Assembly: GCA_018343915.1 (NCBI GenBank)
Contig: JABRWF010000007.1
Coordinates: 62,001-126,000 of the forward strand
Direction of reading: 5' to 3'
DNA: 64,000 bases
Source of the DNA: Agroathelia rolfsii
Lineage: Eukaryota; Basidiomycota; Agaricomycetes; Amylocorticiales; Amylocorticiaceae
The translations under genes were made by a program, and so were the position numbers. Each line of letters begins with the position of its first letter. Positions within the stretch are counted from its first letter, which is position 1. The notes under the pieces are model-generated. The model did not search any database and had not been told where the DNA came from. It worked only from the letters and a program-made list of their open reading frames with translations. Below, piece by piece: positions 37,577 to 48,884 of this stretch.

Positions 37577-38384
37577 AATTTTGCAGGTATAGTATCACCA
37601 GCAACACTAAGGAACGTAGATTTTTTTTTCTGAAAGCGGAGAAGGCAAGATCAGGACCGTTTAGAAAGTCTTGGATAAAGCTGAAACAGAGAGATTGAAC
37701 TTGAAGGCTGAAGCAGATGGCTTGGATGGGAAAATGTCAGTGGAATACCGGTATCACAACAAATGGCTCTGAAACAAGTCTACACTTCTCCCTGACAACT
37801 TACCCTTCTACCACAACCAACATGCGTTTGCTCATAGAAAATGCTCAACCCATCCAAATTCACAATTATGATGCCGTAGACACAGCCCAGCATTTTCCCT
37901 GATGGTGGTGCCGGTGGGATCTCAGTTGTTCGATTAACGAACACGGATCTGCTACTATCCTGACGCACCCAACATTCTACTGTAATAGCACATGAGGATG
38001 CTGAACAGGTTCTCCTAACATCTCAAACCGCCACGGTTGGACCTTTAATCCTACACACCGATTATAAATCAAAACTACCCTTATAGATGTTCATAGCGGT
38101 CCTGGGATCTTCGGACGTCATGCATGCAAAGCATGTGAAGCGCCATCATTTGTAGTCAAATCGATCATGATATTGATTGTGGACGCTGGATGCTGGCATC
38201 AATAACCCGGTGGACCTTCCGAAAGGCCAGAGCCGTTGCTGAATATCAAGGCTTGAAAACACCAGCTATTCCTCCTCTCAACTTCTTCCTCTCTTTCCCT
38301 CCCTCCCTCCCCCCAGCGGTCTCCTTAACCAGAGATCTTCCTTTCTTTTTGATCAAACCCACCCGATAGCTGCTGCTAACGAGA
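37577..38384. promoter_or_regulatory. divergent intergenic region, MTU1 / SH3 membrane protein
   Basis: About 810 bp. Just upstream of the SH3 gene (about 38270-38340) is a strong CT-rich tract with CCCT repeats, a common feature of fungal core promoters. There are no coding signs. Confidence 0.45.
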
Positions 38385-39511
38385 ATGGTTGCTATTACAT
38401 CGCACTCCCGGGCACTTGATCGCGGGCTCGCTCGTGCCCTGGAGCGTCGCTCGCCTCAGCAAGCTGCAGGCGCTTCTTCGCCCTCATCTTCGTCTGGAAC
38501 GTCTTCTGCCTTACCCAGCACTACTAGTGCTGCCATTTCCAGTGCGGTAAAATCTCTTCCACCTCTTGATAGCGCCACGGTTCGCGCATTGGTTGGTATT
38601 GTCACTGTCCTTGCCGTTCTCATCCTAGGTCGGTCTTGTCCTCAATTTTACTCCAGGTAGTAAAGCGCTCATCAATGTAAAACAGGTCTCGTCGGATGGA
38701 GGCTTCGTACAAGGATAAGACGCCGAGCCGCTGTGGTCGCGATGTCTTCGTCCTCATATGTGAGCGAGAAAGTGATCAGCCTGGGGTCGTCCCATCTGGA
38801 TATTGAGAAGCCCCAGGAGGCCGTGCTCGTGCCCCCTAAGGCTGCTCCGGGCACAGCATGGGTACCCCAAATAAGATCAGTTCACAGTGTTCCCATTAGT
38901 ATCGCACCCCTCAAGCCCAACGAAAAGAAGTCATCCCGATGGTCCAAGAATGAACGGGCCAAATCTGGGAGCATACATATCACCATCCCAGGGTACTCTC
39001 CACTACAAAACTACCATGATGGAAAGGTTCCCGTCATTCCACTCCCACCTATGCCTTCGGAGGAGGATGAGAAAAAATCCCTTACTCGTGTGCCAACTCC
39101 CCCTACGCCTCCCGTCTCGCTCAAAGTGAAGCCCAGCTCTGTTGACGGCAAGGCGAGTTCGATTAACCCAAGAAGCCCTTTGCGCACTTCATCTTTCCCC
39201 GTGAACCCTGCTGTTGCGCCATCCAAGGGGTCAAAGCGCTTCCCTCGACTGATGACCGTGGCGCAAACCTTCGAACCCAACCTTGAGGACGAGCTGCGTG
39301 TAAGACTTGGAGAGACCCTTAGGCTCATCGAGGTAAACCATTACTCATTGATTTTATACGTCCTTGTCCTTCTGACTTGCTGTACGTTCCATAGGAGTAT
39401 GAAGACGAGTGGTGTCTTGTCCAACACATAGGCAAGGTTGACGCCCCTAAAGGTGTCATCCCTCGTTTCTGTCTCGGTGAACGACAGGAAATGGTCCCTC
39501 GTCAACGATAA
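38385..39511 (+). CDS. single-pass membrane protein with C-terminal SH3 domain
   Basis: The N-terminus (MVAITSHSRALDRGLARALE) and a Ser-rich stretch precede one hydrophobic segment (VRALVGIVTVLAVLILG). An intron follows that segment, and then a basic stop-transfer sequence (WRLRTRIRRRA). A Pro/Ser-rich cytosolic linker contains PPTPPVSLKVKP. The C-terminal SH3 domain is split by an intron near 39333-39390: AQTFEPNLEDELRVRLGE, TLRLIEEYEDEWCLVQHI, then PKGVIPRFCLGER. The ALYDY-like opening is AQTFEPN, and the acidic RT-loop, the Trp of EDEWCLV and the IPRFCL end are all present. The topology resembles yeast Fus1-like proteins (outside Ser-rich, one membrane helix, inner SH3). I infer a plasma-membrane scaffold; the function is unknown. 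Confidence 0.75.
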
Positions 39512-39999
39512 CCTATCACAGACCGCGTCGGATCAAAATCCTACTATTCTGCACCGCTTTAGCCGGCTTGTAAGCCGCCCTCCGCTCTTTTGTTTACAGG
39601 TACACTCCTGGATGATTCACTCTCTACTTACTCCCTTCATCTTTACCTAACTTTGGCCTATTTATTTGACCGTGGCACAGCAACGGTAGCTTCCTCTTCG
39701 CGTATTCACTATTACCATTCAACATGTTTATGATTATTTTATGACGCTGGCGCGCCCACAAATCTTACTGCTAGCCAGAACCTTCTAACATTTATCTCGG
39801 CCGTTCTTATGCTTGTGCTTGTTACTACGGACCTTGTAGTTTGTCGCGTACCTCTCATACCATCGAGCTGAAATGTCAATATACCATATCAGTTTACTTC
39901 ACAGATTTTTCAAAACTCTCTTGGAATATGAGATATTGAAAGCTTAGATTCAGATATATTATATGCATTAGGACGGTTGTATAAAGCAATTCAAGTCGT
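39512..39999. other. intergenic region between convergent SH3 gene and PAM17
   Basis: About 490 bp, probably the 3' untranslated ends of both genes. I see nothing else. Confidence 0.4.
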
Positions 40000-40886
40000 C
40001 TATTCTTCTGGTAGTAGAGCCTTTTTCTTGAATTTACTTTGGTCTCTTAGCCACTAAAGGAAATATAAATAAGTATGCCATGCCATCATCATCGTATATT
40101 CAGCTTACTTGTCTGTATTGACTCAAGTTACCAATTTTTTCACCTGGATTGAGGACATGATAAATTGGTGCAAGGAAAATAAGATAAAGACAGCATAATA
40201 CCGTAGTAGTCTGGCACTAGGTTGCGAGCGCTCTGCTGACTGGGATCAACGCGGTTCCGTACAATGTGTTGGTGGAACAGGCGATCCTTGACTTCAATCA
40301 GGTTCATTGTCCTGCGGTGCGTCATGCGCCAGAATGCAGCACCAATTGAGGGACCCATGAGATAGCCGACACCTACATATGATGAACAGTAACGCATGAG
40401 TACGAATTATCTAAGTGAACAAACGAGGGACATACCGGCACAGCTAATTGAGCAAAAACCGTAGAACATGAATGGATCGATGCCCTATGCATTTTCCATG
40501 AGTATAGTCTATTAGCAGAAAAAGAAGTATTTACCATAATGGGCTGAGATGGATCAGCCTCTATAGAGGCAAAGTACGATAGGCCGGCAAAGAAAGTGCC
40601 AATAGTGCATGGGATGGTGACAGCCTACAACCGAAGCAAACGGTCAGCTATTGCTGTATTTGCCATCAAAGCAAAGAGGACACACAGTCTCCCATTTGCG
40701 TTTCTGGCTGCGAATCTTCAAATATTCTGGCCATGTAAGCTTCTCTTTGGCCGACTGGGAAACTGTAGAATTCAGGCGTGCGAGTTGAGAGAGGGACGAG
40801 GGATGTGCGACGAGTGTCCTAGGTGGCGCTGTGAGGCGTATTGCAGGCCTCATTATGAGACCACTGAGCTGTCTTGGGGCAGACAT
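40000..40886 (-). CDS. PAM17: presequence translocase-associated motor subunit Pam17
   Basis: Pam17 is an inner-membrane protein that works with the TIM23 import motor. I choose the ATG at 40886 (MSAPRQLSGLIMRPAIRLTA), which opens a mitochondrial leader. It is followed by SAKEKLTWPEYLKIRSQKRK, the family signature. Across introns come AVTIPCTIGTFFAGLSYFAS (first membrane helix), PIMGIDPFMFYGFCSISCA and GVGYLMGPSIGAAFWRMTHR (second helix region), then RDNAF-like RNRVDPSQQSARNLVPDYYG. Two more introns lead to EKIGNLSQYRQ and WLRDQSKFKKKALLPEE-stop at 40000. All parts match Pam17 in order. A longer in-frame start at 41018 is not needed, because the leader begins at MSAP. Confidence 0.9.
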
Positions 40887-41226
40887 ATCGAATAGGTCCG
40901 CTGGTTTTCTACTACTAGTATTCGACCAGCAAATGAATCTCAAGTAGAGTGAGCCGTATGAACACGCTCTAGTAGTAAATGGCGAGAGTCGCGTTAAAGT
41001 GACGGAAGCAAACCACAATTTGGTTCCGATGGGCGCTTCCGATTCGTCATCACTGGCATTGACTGACTCGGAGAAATAGCTTCAAGTTCAAAGCCGGGCC
41101 TGCTTCACTAGCAAACTTGAACTCAACTCGAGTCGTCAACTGCCTTCCCCATCTCAAAACCTCCTGGCAATTCCATCTCCACAATCGAGCTGCTTTCAAG
41201 CTGCCTTTGGGTTGTCCCCAACTGCA
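40887..41226. promoter_or_regulatory. divergent promoter region, PAM17 / SNF2 ATPase
   Basis: About 340 bp between divergent starts. I see no distinct element. Confidence 0.4.
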
Positions 41227-44200
41227 ATGAACCCCTGGGAAAAGATTGAAGACTTTCTACCTACCGGGACCATTCATTTTACCTTGAAGAAGGAATATGA
41301 TATAGATTGCGATCACTCCCATGCGTCGGATGCCAGTGGCTGCCATATTTTCCAGGGACAAAAATTACTTCCCCTTGTCTTGACTGCACTCGAGCAGCAG
41401 CTACTAGAGGCTCTTGATTTCTTGCATTTGCATCACTATATTCATGTAACAACTGCTCAATATTTTAATGGAGGCTCCGTTACTGCTCGGGTATATCTCA
41501 TACCTCAAGACCTCCCCAATGCAGGTCATCTCTTCCGCCAACGACCGACGAATGTGGTGCCAAGAGCAAGGTTTTACTTGCAAGCTGTTCTGTCACACAT
41601 TAATCGGGATATCGTCGCCTGGTATAGTAAAGATGATGGGTGCCCGACTGGCTCCCCGCCTCCTCCCTTGCTCTTGGAGGATCAAAACGTCAGAATACTT
41701 ATTTTTCCCGTGCGCTAGTAGTTGAAATGCGAGCCCCTCTTTAGGTGCAGTCCATGTCAGAGCTGTATGGTGAAATTACTTCCCCAAATCCCGAGCCCCG
41801 GTTTTTGGAAGCTATAGATTCTCTTACTGGCCTTCGTAGTAAGCTTTACATGTATCAGCGCCGCTCAGTCGCCAAAATGCTAGAAATGGAGTCTCTTCCC
41901 AAACCGTGCCTCAATCCATTATACGTTTCTTTAGTTGGACTACCCCTCAATGAAGCAGCATCATACAAGACATTCTATCTTCAACCATCCACTATGACCG
42001 TCCTCAGAGATCCTCCACATACGTCTCGAATTCAAGGGGGTTTACTTTGTGAAGAATTAGGCAAGCATGTTGCCTCTTAAGTTTTATGTACTTTTTCTGA
42101 TTAACATAACTAGGAACCGGGAAGACCGTCATGATCCTTGCGTTAATCTTGGCAACTCGTAATATTTTGCCTCAGCCAGAAGAATCGCCTTTAGATTCTC
42201 GGCCTGTTACTTCACGCTTACTCAGCCCTCATCATTTGGCTCGAGAAAAGATGTTAGTGCCTTCATTCGTCGACCTGATTACACATCGCCTTGCTTCTTG
42301 TGGACAAATACGACCGGAAATACAGGAACAACTTCCATCACACCTTTGGAATCGCCTTCAGATCACGACGCCCTTTTACAGCCATCATGAACTCCCAGAA
42401 ACGGGTGTCATGAGGTCTGGGCGAAAGAGAACACAAAAATCCGACAGAACAGTGTACCTGACAACCGCCACTTTGATCGTAGTCCCGGATAATCTGGTTG
42501 ATCAATGGGATCGCGAGATTAATAAACATGTATCTTATCCATTGCAAAAGTTGGTATTGGAGCGCAAGGCGAAGGAGTTGCCTCCTGCTCAAGAACTTAC
42601 TTCACTATATGATGTTGGCATTTCCCATAGTTTTTGTTGCCCCGATGAAAATGTACTAAAATAATTACAACTCCTAGATTGTTCTACTTCCACATTCACG
42701 TTAGCAGACTCATTCTTCTCATCATAACATAACTGATTACTGACCCAACGCAGGCCTCTCTCAGGAAGCCTCAAGGGGCCTGGATCTCGAACCACTGTAT
42801 AAATTACGCCCGTGTATCTGTCCTCGTTACCAACCTTGCACCTGTCCAGGTCATCCAAAGATCTCGCCTCTATTGCAAATTCGATGGAAACGGCTCGTGA
42901 TGGATGAAGGTCACGTGTCTGGAGCGGCAGACACGCAACTGGTGCACATATGCGCCAAGCTGAGCGCGGAACGGCGATGGATCGTTACTGGCACACCAAC
43001 GACTAATCTCCTTGGACTGAGCCTTGGTGATAGAGAAGTGGATATTAGCATCGATGATGGTGATGATATAAATGAGGAACTTGATACGCAAGGTCTTGGA
43101 GACATGGCTGCTGGTAGTCCAATAACGATGGATTTACGTCCTACCGATGGAGCAATGAACCCCAATTCACCCATGACTCATATTTGGCGGTATTACTATG
43201 GAGACCTAAGGCGTCTCACGAACATGCTGCGCGAATTCCTCCAGGCGCCTTTATTTTCGGAAGGCCGTGACTCACTTAACAAGCAGATGATCAAGGGCCT
43301 CACTAATACCCGTGGTCCGCATGTGGGTGCGGTTCGTGTGCTGAAGCAGGTGATGGAGATGTTTATGGTGCGACATCGGTTAGCACAACGAATCAGACAG
43401 TACTGACCTATGCTGATACATCGTATGGCCAGAATGGAAGATATTCGACAAGACATCGTCTTACCGCCCAAGACGGAAGAAATTGTCTATCTTGACTTAC
43501 ATCCATATGCGGTCAAAAGCTACAACGCTCTTCAAGCTATCATAGCTCTCAATGCCGTCACATCTCAACGAACTGGGACGGATTATATGTTCCATCCGGA
43601 TGTATGCATTGGATTCATGATTCTAATGAGTGGTCTTCCTCATGCATGTTATTTAGAATGTAGCAGCCATGAAGGAAACCACGCTCAATATGTCACAGTA
43701 AGTTTTTGTGTCAAGCAAATTCATAATGGAAACGACCATAACACTGTGATAGGTTCCTATTCTATGGCATTTCTGAAGATGTGTTTGATATTTCTGGAGC
43801 GCTCAAGAGATCTGCAGAGTATTTGTCCAAGGCTAAAGATCAAGGCACAACTGAGGAGGATATTAAACTTCTGCAGAATACCTATGATTACATGTGAGTC
43901 CTTGGACCGTGCCTTCTTTTAATGTCATTGACACGAAGAGGGTATTAGGCTTACTCTGGACGGGGATCATGTCTGGAAAGGGATGCACGAACAGCTCGAT
44001 GTACCTTTCAGCATCCAAGGGCTGTCACCGCCCATTTTCAGGGCCTGGTCGCGTATGGAGCCTCCACCGGAAACACGCGATGATAACAGAACGGACTCGT
44101 GGATGCCGGGAGAGGCGTTTATGCAGCAAGATCGACTTATCAGTATGCGTAAAGTGGTGCAGTTGAAACCACTCATCAGCGAGGATACGCTTGCTGAATA

Positions 44201-45813
44201 CGGCCAAAGACATGCGCATATTCAGATGCTGACGCATGCCATCACCGTCTTAGATGTGTCGAAGAAAGTGAGGGGAAAGGGGCAGCGATCCCATGAGCAC
44301 AAGGAGAACCCAAAACAGAGTCACGATCATCTGGACGCGCTTGAACAAGAGCTGCGACAGTCACGGGAGGAGAGGAGCTCTGAGGCCTCCAGGAGCGGCG
44401 ACGAAGAAATTATCGCAGATGACTCCCCTCACGAGAAATGTGGGCGGGGGGCTCACTCTCGCATAAGACGCCAGGAAAAAAGGAACTACCTCGCTCAGAT
44501 GAAAGATGATGCTATGGCAAGAGCACAAGACGCGGGGTATAACTTCCAGGATGAAGAAGGCAAAGCTAGAGGCTTTGGCCTAGAGCCAGCGGCGACCATC
44601 CCCGAAGGGCTTTGGGATCAATGTGCGCTGAAGGACGTCCGCATTGGGAACTCTGTCTCTAACAAGCTCAATTACATTCTGAACGAGGTTCTCCAAATGC
44701 AGTCTTCTTTTTGAGGCATCTCCCTGATTCTGATTCTCGCTGGTGTTTAGGTGTTGACTTTTGGATCCAAGGAGAAATTTTTGGTTTTCTCGGACTCTGT
44801 CCTGTCACTCGCCCACGTTGCCCTTGGCCTGAAGCTGATTGGCGCTCCCTATCTCCAATTCACGACCGAAGTTGATTTACGGGCACGGGCACAGCAGGTC
44901 ATGACATTTGAAACTTCTGACTCAGTCCGCGTCTTTCTAATGGAGCTTCGGCATGCAGCGCGAGGACTGTAAGAGTTTTATTCGGTATACATTACCCGTC
45001 CGTGACCTCATGATACATTCCCTTCCCTAGGAATCTAATTTCGGCATCACGAATCATATTCTGCGAGCCAGTTTGGAAAGCCGATGTCGAACTGCAGGCG
45101 ATCATGGTAAGCATATACCACTACAATCTGACGATAATAAGTAACCAGTTCGAAGTCAACTGATTGATGATATCGTTAGCGTGCTTATCGTATCGGCCAG
45201 ACACGACCGTTAGTAGGTAAGAATGAACTCGTGCGACGTCGTCGACGATGAATGGCGGCGCCCGGCAGGTCCGGCTGCTGTCCGATACTAATATGGTTTG
45301 CCTCTCTCTCTCTTTACTCCACAGTAAAGACGCTGGCCATCCGCGATACGGCAGAAGAAGCCATGGTGCAGAGGCGCCAAGCATTCAAGGGGCAGGGCGA
45401 GATTGAGTGGACAGCCAAGGACATGATCAACGAGGCGGGCATGCGTGACTTTATCGCCGTCAGTTGCAGATACATGAAAGCAGCATGACAATGAATGCTG
45501 ATTATGGCTTTATTTGCAGAACCCACGCTTTCTTCCAGAGGAGCGGGCAGAGGGTGCGCCAGGTGTGCCCAGGGTGTGTCTCGACATTCCCTTGCTCCGC
45601 CCTCGGTTCTTGGATGATGATGCGGAGCAAATACAGCCTGAGAGGCAAGGTCCGATTCCGGAGGCAATCCGCGCAGTGGCCACTGGAAATGAGAACCGCA
45701 CGCCCGATCGGTGCGGGGCACTGCCGACGACGTCATCAATAACGCCCACTGGCGCCAGCGATATGAGTACGCCACCATCGAAAAAGAGGAGAAAGGCAGT
45801 TGGGTTTGCCTGA
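41227..45813 (+). CDS. SNF2-family DNA-dependent ATPase (Rad5/SHPRH-like group)
   Basis: This is a large nuclear helicase-like translocase. The ATG at 41227 gives [20 protein letters not shown]. The ATPase core shows the Q-like [15 protein letters not shown], Walker A in [17 protein letters not shown] (split by an intron near 42060-42114), motif Ia [18 protein letters not shown], the Walker B box LVMDEGH at about 42896, motif [16 protein letters not shown], then motifs [39 protein letters not shown] and [13 protein letters not shown]. Motif VI lies on a 37-nt exon (45180-45216). A Cys cluster ([13 protein letters not shown]) precedes the DEGH box. No RING finger is visible between the lobes. 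An acidic insert ([15 protein letters not shown]) and a charged coiled linker (44280-44500) are also present. The 3' part has been copied three times downstream as decayed fragments. Confidence 0.82.
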
Positions 45814-46238
45814 GGACGATACGGATTGTTCTTGACTGATATATTGGATTAGTATTATCATCGTGAGCTGTATAATATTAGTGAATATGATGAGGAAAAT
45901 GAGATAAATGTATCACACGTGACTAGTAGTAGCGTAATAATCCGAGCGCAAGGCGATCCAAGACCGATCTGATCATGATGGATGAAGAATGTGCTCGATT
46001 AGTCCTTAGTTGTAGTAGCGCAGTATGCCAGCGCCCGTGATGATGCTCGTGGCCTCTCCTGACCGTGCCAGTGCCTCCCTATGCCTGTACCTATATAAGC
46101 CAGCCCGTCGGCTGCTGCCCTCACTTCCCATCGAGGACTTTCTTTTCTCTCTTCGAACTTATTCCTTTCCATCGACAAACGACCTCTAACGACTCTTTTC
46201 GCCGCCCCTGACGAGCTTACGCTATTAGTTATCTCATC
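45814..46238 (+). promoter_or_regulatory. promoter of KNH copy A with TATA box
   Basis: A TATATAA box lies at 46092-46098, about 147 bp before the ATG. A CT-rich leader with TTTTCTCTCTTCGA follows. The stretch TCCGAGCGCAAGGCGATCCA near 45942, CTCGATTA, and CTGACCGTGCC recur with small changes in front of copies B, C and D, marking a conserved promoter module. Confidence 0.7.
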
Positions 46239-46814
46239 ATGATCATGAACGCCGCCCCCAAGTCCTTCCTCCTCACCCTCTTCGCCCTTGTTGGCTTCTT
46301 CTTCTCGGCTGCTCTCTCCGTCCCCGTCACAGATGTGAAGAGGGATGTTTTTGTGCCCCCTGTGCTCTACCCCCATGCCGGCACCCACTGGTACACTGGC
46401 CAGACTCACAACGTCACCTGGCAAGTAACTGCCCCAACCACGCATGCATCGAGTATACTAACTATTCGTACAGGGACACCTCCAACCATCCCGTGAACAT
46501 CACCAACAAAGAAGGTCTCATCCTCCTCCGCTATGCTAATCTCACTACTCCTTGTATGTCTTCTCTCTCAATGACTCGATCGAACACATACTCACGATCA
46601 TTTCATTACCCCGCAGTGATCCTCGCCCAAGGATTCGACATCTTACTCGGACGCATCGAGGTCACCGTCCCCTGGGTCCTCTCTGGTAATCAGTTCCAAG
46701 TTGTCTGTAAGTGCCAAAGTTTTTCTTGTGTTCCGTCTCCGTTGGCTTACTCGCGCATGTGATCTAGTATTTGGCGATTCTGGCAACTTCAGCCCTTACT
46801 TCTCAATTAATTAA
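46239..46814 (+). CDS. small secreted Kre9/KNH-like (Ig-like) protein, copy A
   Basis: Four exons (46239-46420, 46474-46553, 46617-46706, 46768-46814) give 132 residues. A signal peptide (FLLTLFALVGFFFSAALSVP) is followed by a Lys-Arg pair (TDVKR|DVF) that fits a Kex2-type cleavage site. The mature part has AGTHWYTGQTHNVTWDTSN, the Trp-rich core of the Kre9/KNH N-terminal domain found in Ser/Thr-rich GPI proteins, then IEVTVPWVLSGNQFQVVLFG and DSGNFSPYFSIN. It has no Ser/Thr tail and no GPI signal, so it is probably freely secreted or wall-associated. Intron 1 begins GCAAGT, a GC-AG intron; splicing anywhere else breaks VTWD. Copy A stands directly after the SNF2 gene and is probably the ancestral location. 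Confidence 0.82.
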
Positions 46815-46980
46815 ATCCACTTCCTTCGCGCGGAGAATGGAGAAACATGCTATAAGAGCATGATTATTTTTACGATTTTCTGATTTACACAAACGGACCA
46901 ATTTTATCTGTACCCTATCCAAGTGAATTCGGCGTGGGATTCTTTCTTGAATCTTGCTCCGATGTCCCTTGCTCTTCTCT

Positions 46981-47023
46981 TTTCTGTTTTGCTTTCTTTC
47001 TTTCTTTTTTTTTTTTTTTTTTT
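46981..47023 (+). repeat. CT/T-rich tract ending in a 19-T run, 3' of copy A
   Basis: The run of T at 47005-47023 lies in the 3' flank shared by copies A-D. The equivalent site has 26 T in copy B (49651-49676) and only 5 in copy C. Confidence 0.7.
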
Positions 47024-47212
47024 GCTGTGGACATTTTCTCGGACACTTGCTTTCAAATTCCGGCCATTGCTATGGATATTTTAGTGGAAAATTAGTCACG
47101 AAAATACCAAAAAAAAAGTCTTGTAACATTTGATGTACACATAATTCTACTATTCTTGTACTCATTCTTGAGTCATAAAATCCAATTATAATTACATTTT
47201 GTCGGCGCATGC

Positions 47213-47493
47213 TATGTTCCCTAACCAATCTCTCACCGGACCTCCATGTTTTTATCGCCAAAGCTTTTTAAGCCTGTCATTATTGGTGGCTGTTAAGTGA
47301 GCGCATGCATAGCACATGGGTAATGATGCGCTGGCGTGCTTACGACAACCGAGCACCAGTCGACCTTATCATCTACAAACAATATGCTACCTACCCCAGT
47401 ACACCCATTACTGAAGCAACTTTGATCTCTACTTCGGTCAGCTGGCGGCTTCGACAACTGTCCCTGAATTTATACCGATCTCTAAATTGCGTC
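47213..47493 (+). pseudogene. 5' fragment of an Old Yellow Enzyme gene (decayed), block B
   Basis: From CCTCCATG at 47241 the sequence follows the intact OYE gene at 59902-60160: TTGCCAAAGC-like start, GTGGCTGT, the shared run ATGCGCTGGCGTGCTTACGA, GACCTTATCAT and GGCGGCTTCGACAACTGTCC. Deletions, frameshifts and a stop soon after the ATG remove coding ability. It ends near 47493, where SNF2-like sequence begins. Confidence 0.8.
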
Positions 47494-47815
47494 ATGAATT
47501 CCCCTGATTCTGGCTGGTGCTTAGGTGTTGGCATTTGGATTCAAGGAGAAGTTCCTGGCCATTTCCGATTCTGTTCTGTCACTTGCTCATGCCGCTCTTG
47601 GCCTCACGCTGATCGGCGTTCGTTATCATTCACAATCAAAGTTGATCTGTATCTGTAGGCACGGGCACAGGAAGCCATAGCATTCAAACCGTCCGATAGA
47701 TCGCGTCTTTCTAATGGAGCTTCGGCATGCCACATGAAGACTCGGGCTATAAGAGTATAATCCGGTCTACACTACCCGCCATGATATACATCTCCTCTCC
47801 AGAGGCCGCTCAGGA
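47494..47815 (+). pseudogene. 3' fragment of the SNF2 ATPase gene (decayed), block B
   Basis: The fragment aligns by eye with 44725-45030 of the intact ATPase gene. It starts at the GCTGGTGCTTAGGTGTTG acceptor region, runs through GTCTTTCTAATGGAGCTTCG and CATGCCACATGA, and ends in the intron region TAAGAGTATAATCCGGTCTA. It carries frameshifts and stops. The part of the ATPase gene after this (45060-45813) is absent. Confidence 0.8.
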
Positions 47816-47914
47816 GTTTTCCATTTTCAATTTTTCGGGTTAGCCGGAGTAATTTATCTCCCAAGAGTGAGCGCTACGTGTAGTGAGCCGCGGTATGAAT
47901 CAGTATTATATGTA

Positions 47915-48621
47915 TTGCCGTTTTCAAAATAGATGGCGCGACGTGTCAACAAAAAAAAAAAAAAAAAATGGCAACCTAACTCCCGTTACGTTACATCTTG
48001 AGTTATGCGCGATGCATAACTCACTCGATACCGGGTATATCTTCAAAAAATTCATACGTGTTTCTTTTTTATTTGAAGGGGCTAGTGCCCCATGTGGTTT
48101 TTACCCAGTAATTCGAAGTTTGAGGCCTCGGTCTTTATCAGGCAATTGGCTTGAAGTTACCAACTCCCCCCCCCATCTGTGCGCGAGCCCTTGCTGGCCC
48201 ATTTCCGAGAGTAATTACGTGAAACTAGATAGAACTATTTAACGACCTAATAGCTAGAGCTCCATGCAGCTTTCCATATAGATGCATAGTGGAGAATACC
48301 GTTTGTTTGGTTAAATTCTAGTCAAGTATACATCAATGGTTGCACAAAAGAAGACATATAACACTGGCGATTTCAAAAGAAAAGGGTGGTTTTTACCAAT
48401 TTTTTGACAAACTTGAATCCCTCTACTTTGGATAAAGGATTTAGTAAAAAGTTCTGGTCACGTGACCAACTTCCACAGGACAAAAATTATATGCCCCTTC
48501 AAATGTAAAGAGACATATATACCCAGTATCGAGTAAGTTATGCATCGCTCACGACTCAAGATGTAACGGGGACTAGATTGCCAAGTTTTCTTCCGCGCGC
48601 CATCTATTTCGGAAACGACAA
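47915..48621. mobile_element. MITE-like element, about 707 bp, with terminal inverted repeats and TA flanks
   Basis: The left end (TTGCCGTTTTCAAAATAGAT at 47915) matches the reverse complement of the right end (TTGTCGTTTCCGAAATAGAT ending at 48621). Similarity continues inward through GGCGCG, CCCGTTACATCTTGAG, GCGATGCATAACT, ACTCGATAC and TTTGAAGGGGC, about 140-170 bp per arm. A run of 18 A (47951-47968) interrupts the left arm. TA stands on both sides (47913-47914, 48622-48623), the target duplication expected of Tc1/mariner-type elements. No transposase is encoded. It separates the block-B fragments from the copy-B promoter. Confidence 0.7.
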
Positions 48622-48623
48622 TA

Positions 48624-48884
48624 ACCGGCGCAATGATCCGAGCCCAAGGCGATTCAAGGGGCTAAAGAACTTGAATATGCTCGATTACCTTGGCGCGGTA
48701 TGCCAGCACTCGTGAGGTCTCTCCTGGCCGTGGCTCCTACGCCAGTGCTTATGCTAGTCTCTATATAAGCTAGCTAGCCTAATGCTGCTGCTGTTGCTCT
48801 CATCAAGAACTTGCTTCATTACCACCTTTTTCATTGACAAACGACCTTTGACGAGCTCACGCTACTAGCTATCTTATCATAATC
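48624..48884 (+). promoter_or_regulatory. promoter of KNH copy B with TATA box
   Basis: TATATAA at 48772-48778 lies about 113 bp before the ATG. The upstream module ATCCGAGCCCAAGGCGATTC, CTCGATTAC and CTGGCCGTGGCTCCTACGCC matches copies A, C and D. The MITE-like element ends immediately before it. Confidence 0.65.

Noticed and set aside
47305..47658. A 117-residue plus-strand frame resembling OYE and SNF2 pieces
   Set aside because: It spans the joint of two decayed fragments in mixed frames, lacks a proper start, and misses all catalytic parts, so I do not call it a fusion gene.
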